NCBI GenBank assembly: GCA_030068075.1
Contig: CM057829.1
Coordinates: 83,009,132 to 83,073,131, forward strand
Reading direction: 5' to 3'
DNA from: Paguma larvata
Taxonomy: Eukaryota; Chordata; Mammalia; Carnivora; Viverridae
DNA length: 64,000 nucleotides
The translations under genes were made by a program, and so were the position numbers. Numbering within the stretch: position 1 is the first letter of the stretch; every line of letters starts with the position of its first letter. Positions 58,350 through 64,000 of this stretch are shown here, piece after piece. Below the pieces are notes generated by a model that was not told the origin of the DNA, did not search any database, and saw only the letters and a program-made list of their open reading frames with translations.

Positions 58350-59063
58350 CATGTGTTAGTAATGAAGGAAGATTCCAGAAGCCAAACATTAGAAGAAAGC
58401 ACAATAAGTGATCCCAAAGTGTAGGGAATAGTTATAGCTTCCATACGTCATGTCCAGTCAGACGTAGGTGCTGGCCTCTTGAGTACTCCACAGAAGCATG
58501 TTGATCATATGGCTGTGCTCTAGCCTGCTCCTCACCTCAGGAAGGTTCAGACAGCCAGAGGTCTGAGGTGATTAGGTGAAATTAGCAGATCTGTGACAGG
58601 GTCCTAGATTGACTATATGAAATACATGATACATTTCTACTTTATAGTGCCAAAAAAGTCAGAACATCAAAAACAGCTTCAGAATATACAAAGAAAATAT
58701 TGGCAGACTATGAAGAAAATGTATGCATCTATCATCATAGGTTGAGATTTTAACAATCTTCTATTAGGAAGATAGGTCAAACAGACAAACATTTCAGGAA
58801 AGATATGTAAGATTTGAACAACACAAAACAACAAACTTGATCTGCTTGATGTATATACCTCCACAGAAAACAGACATCGCATCTGAAGTCCTTCAGTTTC
58901 CTCCTACTATATATATAGCCGCCCATCAACCTCCTCTGATAGTCAAATTCTAGATTCCCTCTTTTATATCACAAGTCTATCTGTTGTGTCTAAAATCAAT
59001 TCTCCAACTATACCCTATCCTCCGTCCACTTCCCATCCCTTTCTCAATAATGGAAGAGAATCT
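58350..59063. other. No feature recognised
   Basis: Unassigned sequence between the microsatellites and the young SINE. Confidence 0.5.
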
Positions 59064-59311
59064 TTTAAAAGACAAATTTAGGGGCGCCTGGGTGGCTCAG
59101 TCGGTTGAGCGGCCTGACTTCAGCTCAGGTCATGATCTCGCGGTCTGTGAGTTCGAGGCCCGCGTCGGGCTCTGTGCTGACGGCTCAGAGCCTGGAGCCT
59201 GTTTCGGATTCTGTGTCTCCCTCTCTCTCTGCCCCTCCCCCGCTCATGCTCTGTCTCTCTCTGTCTCAAAAATAAATAAACATTAAAAAAAAAATTTAAA
59301 AGACAAATTTA
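59064..59311 (+). mobile_element. Youngest-looking CanSINE (SINEC_Fc), 17-bp TSD
   Basis: The body 59081-59294 is nearly consensus along its length: 'ggggcgcctgggtggctcag', 'catgatctcgcggtctgtga', 'gcccgcgtcgggctctgtgc', 'ctgacggctcagagcctgga', clean AATAAATAAACATT tail and A run. CpGs are widely preserved. TTTAAAAGACAAATTTA is exact at 59064-59080 and 59295-59311. The tRNA-derived head keeps A-box-like 'tggctcagtcgg' and B-box-like 'gagttcgagg', so pol III transcription is plausible but not shown. Confidence 0.98.
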
Positions 59312-59789
59312 GACCTTTATTTTTAGAGAGAGACTAGAAAAAGTACATACATTTTATGTACTCATATTATGTTTTTATATCTACTGCTCATATTTATTTC
59401 AGATCTTTTCTGAAGCAATACTTATGCCAGAACTAAATTTCCCACCTCAAATAGTGAATATACATGATTGAGCAAACTCTTCTGAGGTTTCTTTCTAGTT
59501 CTTTCTAGTCTAGTGCATTATCTAAAAAGAATACCTCACCTGCTCTCAAAAAGAGCTATAGAAAAATAAACAGATATAGACAAGTCAGTTTTAATTCACT
59601 GCCTTTTCATTTTAATACAATTATAATTAGAAAAGGTAAATAAATATGCCATAGTTTTCTCATCTTCAGATTATTCTGTTTTCTCTCTCTTAAAATAGAA
59701 AATTTTCTATTATTGTAACTATTCAAATGAGGTAATAGACACAGCAAAAGACATTTCTATTTGGCTTAAAGCCATAGATGAGTTAATTA

Positions 59790-59860
59790 ATCCAACCTAT
59801 ATTAAATACTTACTATGTGTCAGGCATTGTGGTAAGTACTGGGAATACGAATTTAAATGA
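59790..59860 (-). mobile_element. LINE-2 3' end (antisense)
   Basis: 'acttactatgtgtcaggcat' and 'ggtaagtactgggaatacga' are close to the standard antisense L2 3' end. Confidence 0.7.
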
Positions 59861-59879
59861 GAGACAGTATGGATCAGTT

Positions 59880-60290
59880 ATGTATTGAGTTTGGAGATTT
59901 GATTCGTAGAGTTTAAAAAGGCACAAACGTTCATTCTCATGTAAGTCCAGAGGAAGGCAGTGCAGTGCCGATACTGCAGCTATACAAAATTATCATGTCC
60001 CTTGATTCCCTCTATTTCTCTTCCCTGCCTCATGTGATTTTCATTCTCAAGGTTAGCTCCTGGATCGAGATGGCTGCTGGAACTTCAGCTATTATATACT
60101 TGGCCCAAGGGGCAAGAAGACTGACGGAGAAAGAAAATATAAAAGCAATCCGTCCTTTTAACATGCTTTTCCAGCAGTTGCATACAACATTTCTCAGGAC
60201 TTAGTCACATGGTAGAGTATAGCTTTAGGAGGTTCTGGACGTTGTACTCTTTCAGTGGGGCTCATTATCCCAATGAATAACACCAGGATT
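59880..60290 (+). mobile_element. Possible ancient LTR-type repeat
   Basis: 'ttcattctcatgtaagtcca', 'gagatggctgctggaacttc' and 'aacatgcttttccagcagtt' recall a widespread old repeat ('gatggctgcagcagctcc'). The family and limits are uncertain. The 79-codon frame 59965-60204 lies in it. Confidence 0.35.
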
Positions 60291-60624
60291 TTATTACTAA
60301 GTAGGAAAGGAAAAATGTGTGTTTTGGTAGGCAATCATCTGTCTGCATCTCACAGTTTCTCCTTGCATTTGAGGCATATAGGATCTAGCAACACAGAGTA
60401 ATAGATACATTAAAAAAGAAAGAGCGATGGAAACTTAAGAGTTATGAAAAATGTCTTTTCTTTGATACTGTGGGTTATAAAGGATAGAGTAGTCAAGTCC
60501 ATTTGGAAGGTCATGAGTACAGTAATTGGCATATATTTGTTTGTTAATTATATTGGATTTAAAGTGTTTCCAATATATTTTATACATTTTCCAAAGGACA
60601 TAGAGAAATTGGACTATTAATTAG
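60291..60624. other. No feature recognised
   Basis: Unassigned AT-rich DNA. Confidence 0.5.
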
Positions 60625-60795
60625 ATGTTAAGTATTTTACTTGCACATTTTCCTTTAATCCTCAAGTAACCTGGCAACTAAGTATTATTTCTATTTCCCT
60701 GATAGAGACCTAGCTTTGAAAAGTAACAAAAATTTACCCAGGATTACTAGGAACCAATGAGAGTAGTATTGAAACCTAGGTCTTTCTCCCACACT
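60625..60795 (-). mobile_element. MIR SINE (antisense)
   Basis: 'tcctttaatcctcaagtaac', 'atttccctgatagagaccta' and 'agtattgaaacctaggtctt' are the reverse MIR core. Confidence 0.65.
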
Positions 60796-61089
60796 TATTT
60801 TTCAATATACCATAAACTATCAAAACCACTCCAACCCAAAATGAAAAATCGGAAAACAGAGACCTTGGTTTTTTTTTTCTTTTTTTTGAAGTGTATGGTT
60901 TAAATTATTTTAAGGGATTCTCCTAATTGCATATTCTTCATCTTACTAATATTCCAAGACTTTATATTTCAAATATCTGTCTGCATGCAAGTCATCCTTC
61001 CCTAATCCCTTTCTGAACTCCAAATATTTTTTTCTGGCTTCTCAATACGTTTCAAACAAACTGGCCATGTTTTGCTTACTTTAGGAGTC

Positions 61090-61540
61090 CCACCTCCCCA
61101 GTGTAGAGGCCATGAAATGGACATTCTCACTCTCCTTTGCAGCACAACACAGGGTCATGACTCAAGATTCCAACAATCGCAGTTGCCCAGGGAAGCTTCA
61201 CTTGACAGCAATGGACTCATTTGGGTGTAAGGACACCCTGTGTAGGGTTCATTTAATTAACATTGAATTTCCAGAAGTGTTAGTGGTTACAGTTCTAACT
61301 TCTGGTCCCACAACTGATTATCAGTGCTGGTGGAGTTTTGGTTGCATTAGGTGGAGTTCTTAGCAGCTGGTACAAGCTGCCTCAGGCCACTTCAGGGAAT
61401 GTTTTGGGGCCATTGGTCCTGGAACTTGAGCATTGAGCCACCTTGCCAGCAATTCTGTGAGCTTCTCAGTGTATTTTTGATCAACTCTTTTTGCCTTATA
61501 GAAATAAAAATTGCTTCTGTTGCTTTCAACTAATAATTAC
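61090..61540 (+). mobile_element. Possible ancient interspersed repeat
   Basis: 'actctcctttgcagcacaac', 'agggtcatgactcaagattc' and 'tagaaataaaaattgcttct' resemble the same broad repeat class suggested at 38450-38860. The 83- and 60-codon frames here are not recognisable proteins. Confidence 0.35.
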
Positions 61541-61859
61541 GAATAATACCATCCTTACACTAAATATAATCAGAGGAAAGCAAAATTGCTATGACTGGAA
61601 GGTGATATTTCATGAGAAAGAGTGCTAAATTGGGAGTAGCATATCAGGTCTCTCACTAGTTTTAGGACTAGAAAAAAATACATTTAACTTCTCAGAAGTT
61701 TTTTTTCTTTAATATGTGAATAAATGCTGTATTAAGATTCCATCTATCTAAAATGTCTTTTCCCCCTCCTCATAAAGAGATGCAGTGAGATTGAGTAAAG
61801 AACATAAATCCACTTAAGATTCCAGAGCTCCATAATCGCGATGGCTAATCTTAGCCTCT

Positions 61860-62070
61860 TCACTCTCCGGCAATGTGACTTGGTGACAACCACCTAAAAT
61901 GTCTCAGTTTTCTCATCTGAAATTGCATAATTATCGTACCTGAACGATGAGATTGTTCTGAGGAATAAATGAGTTAATATGTTGAAAAGGTTTTGACAAT
62001 GGTCAACACCTTATTTGAAAGCTTTATTATATGATTATGGGTTAGCTATGATTATTGTTGTTATTGTGTT
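61860..62070 (+). mobile_element. MIR SINE
   Basis: 'caatgtgacttggtgacaac', 'tcagttttctcatctgaaat', 'ctgaggaataaatgagttaa' and 'gacaatggtcaacaccttat' follow MIR in sense. Confidence 0.8.
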
Positions 62071-62087
62071 ATTAACAGTATTTTTAA

Positions 62088-62626
62088 ATATACTTAAAAT
62101 CTATTTTTTCCACATAAATGTTCTCAGTTTATTAATCCGCTCATGAAAAAACTGCACAATCACCAGAGACAAAGTGTAAGCAGAATCTTTACTCCGTTTT
62201 TTTGCTGGCACCAACATTGGCTTGTGCAGTCCCCTGACTTTCTTCATTCTTGTGTTCCTTTTGCTGTTTTCTTGAGGTCTTTTTCTTCTCATACAGACCA
62301 TGTCTTGCAAGTCTATGTTTGGGTTCATTTTTTCTTTTCATAATCCAAGGAATTGTAAATCATGTCTTGCCACCACCAAAATAGATTTTGAATCCAAATA
62401 CAAAAATGACATCTAGTGTGTTCTTGTACATTTGGCTAGTTCTTCCCGAATTTCTGTCTAGGTACTATTGTCCTTCTAGGATGACCATTTGTTTCTGCTG
62501 AAATGGTCACCTAGCAGGAACATCCTGGTCCAGACAGTTACTATTGTTCATGATGGCCACCAGCTTCAAGCAGCCAGGGAGAAAAGGAGAACTACAATTC
62601 GCAGACCAATCATATATTTAAAATCT
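62088..62626 (-). pseudogene. RPS24: Processed pseudogene of ribosomal protein S24
   Basis: This is an intronless minus-strand retrocopy of the mRNA for RPS24, a component of the small cytoplasmic ribosomal subunit. Read in minus orientation, it has a 5' UTR with 'ccttttctccctggctgc', a start codon at 62551-62549, recognisable blocks KQMVI, TEIREE-like, [38 protein letters not shown] and ANVGA, a stop at 62191-62189, and a 3' UTR 'cggattaataaactgagaac' with an AATAAA signal and a short A run. The span from start to stop is 363 bp, against about 400 bp for a 130-133-codon parent. An early deletion, frameshifts, a TGA and the loss of 13 bp after GGGKT break the frame. A 15-bp TSD, ATATACTTAAAATCT/ATATATTTAAAATCT (62088-62102 and 62612-62626), marks L1-mediated insertion. 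About 20 bases (62591-62611) precede the usual mRNA start. The 75-codon frame 62328-62101 reads mostly out of frame with RPS24. Not functional as a ribosomal protein. Confidence 0.93.
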
Positions 62627-64000
62627 TGACATAATGAAAGCTTTAACCAAAAATACATTGTAGTTGATGATTCGCACGTTTGCCCTTTCTGTTCTACATG
62701 GAATGTTATTGAGTGCTTTCATACTATGCCCGGTATCTTAGTTTATTTTATGCTACTTTGGAAGTGATTATTTTTTATAGAATTGGATGATGTGATGGCT
62801 AACCACAAGAAAATACTAAAAGGTCAAAGGCAGTAAAGTATGTTTTTCTCCAAACAGAAGTAAAAATGACTTTACGTTTCTGCAATGTTTCACTTTCATG
62901 CTTTTTATATTGGCTTGGTCAGGAAATACATCTCATTCACATTGATCATTATAGCACATGCCATCAGGATTGACGTAGCTGACTGTTCAAAAATAAATCA
63001 GCTAGACACCAGTGACCATCAAGAAGTAATACTCTTTGAGTTCCCTGCAGTCTGTAAACCATACATTTATGTCAACTTGCAGGAAAATATATAGACAATA
63101 AATCAACATTAATACAGCAGTATTTGAGGAAAGAACAGTAGTATGGTTATCATATAAGAATTTCAGAGGTTGAATTTTAAACTAGATCATTTTACTACCT
63201 AATAATTATAACTGCTTATATGCTGTCCTTCCTCTCAGTTTGCAATTCTCATCTTTCCTATTTATGAATATTTTATCTATGGTATTTACTCTTAATGTTT
63301 TACAGAATATAATACTGAGCATTGTTATCAAAAGATCTTTAATTGCATTAGCCTGAGTCTTTACATTTTTTCAACGAGCTGCTCTTGACTCTTGAGATTT
63401 TCTTATCATTTAAAAAATATTCTGTGCCCCATTGTTCATTCGTTATTAATTTAGTTTTCTTTTCCAATCTTTCTTTCTTATGATTCACTATTCTTTCTTC
63501 AAGTTCAAATGTTTAAGAATTAAAGGAATCAGTTATTTAGGAATCAGATGTTACTTGTTAAAATTATCTTTTTTTTTCTTTCTCTTGACATCTATTCTTG
63601 AGATTATTTGCCTCTTGTAATTGTTAAGACACATTTCTAAAATATCAAAAAAGTCTCCAATAGTCAGGGATCATTTGTTTTTTCACATGGTTTCAAATAA
63701 CATGTGAAATCATTACTAGACAAAAAACAAGTATTTGTCCATTATAACCTCACAGAATGAATTAGAAAAATATGAGTCTTTAAAAACTGTAAATTCCCAC
63801 ACAAATAAATTGCTATTGTTTTTATGTCTCTCTTCAGCTTATGATATTCAGGGGTGTATGATTCTATATAAAATTTGCATATTCCCAATGGAATATATCT
63901 CTGTTTTCTGTTTTGCCAGATCTGTTGAAAAGCAGGGGGAAAGAAGTTAATTTTCTTTTCAAGTTTAAAAAATATATCTTAAAGAATCTAAATAATGGAA
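62627..64000. other. 1.4 kb, nothing recognised
   Basis: AT-rich sequence to the end of the window. The open frames at 62885-63094 and 63735-63950 show no family. Confidence 0.5.

Noticed and set aside
57964..58444. 146- and 119-codon minus frames rich in Thr-His and Cys-Val
   Set aside because: They are translations of (AC)n/(GT)n repeats and SINE sequence.
59081..59160. tRNA-like sequence at SINE heads
   Set aside because: It is tRNA-Lys-derived, but no cloverleaf with a complete acceptor and anticodon stem can be drawn; it is the SINE promoter region, not a tRNA gene.
62101..62328. 75-codon minus frame at the RPS24 copy taken as a gene
   Set aside because: The frame is shifted relative to RPS24 over most of its length and runs past the parental stop; the locus is a disrupted retrocopy.

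Overview
This is mammalian nuclear DNA from a carnivore, most likely a cat (felid). The main evidence is about 30 copies of a tRNA-Lys-derived SINE. Its head reads like 'cctgggtggctcagt', and it has a B-box-like 'gttcgag', a CT-rich body and an 'aataaacattaaaa' tail, which is the feline SINEC_Fc type of CanSINE. There are also 3' ends of feline-type LINE-1 ('gagcactgggtgttgtatgg', or its reverse complement). The sequence is AT-rich and CpG-poor. No open reading frame can be defended as a functional gene. The longest ones lie in SINEs, LINEs, an LTR, microsatellites or unremarkable AT-rich DNA. I read the window as intergenic or deep-intronic DNA.

Layout. 0-4 kb: a SINE cluster with a GAAA/GGAA microsatellite tail, a short feline L1 3' end and a composite SINE. 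4-15 kb: old repeats (L2, MIR, CR1/L3-like, a MaLR-like LTR) with a few SINEs. 15-18.8 kb: the largest element, an antisense remnant of LINE-1 ORF2, which holds three SINEs and adjoins sense-oriented L1 pieces. 18.8-29.6 kb: L2 ORF-derived DNA, MIRs, an MLT1-like LTR and many SINEs. 29.6-32.5 kb: a stretch without SINEs or L1 that has an RFX X-box-like palindrome. 32.5-37.7 kb: scattered SINEs. 37.7-48.1 kb: no SINE at all, but several L1 3' ends and a probable solo LTR inserted precisely into an L1 3' UTR. 48-60 kb: SINEs again, including the youngest-looking copy, and a CA/TG inverted-repeat block. 60-64 kb: MIRs and a processed pseudogene of ribosomal protein S24 on the minus strand.

Nothing here works together as a pathway or operon. 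The content is retrotransposition history: L2/MIR/CR1 (oldest), MaLR-like LTRs and old L1, then CanSINEs, feline L1 tails and a reverse-transcribed RPS24 mRNA. Many insertions can be ordered by nesting and by target-site duplications (TSDs) seen directly in the sequence. I found no previously undescribed biological system. The best items for a second look are the solo LTR, the RPS24 retrocopy with an extended 5' end, the youngest SINE, and the repeat-poor block around 31 kb. Repeat family names are from memory of consensus sequences, not from a database search.
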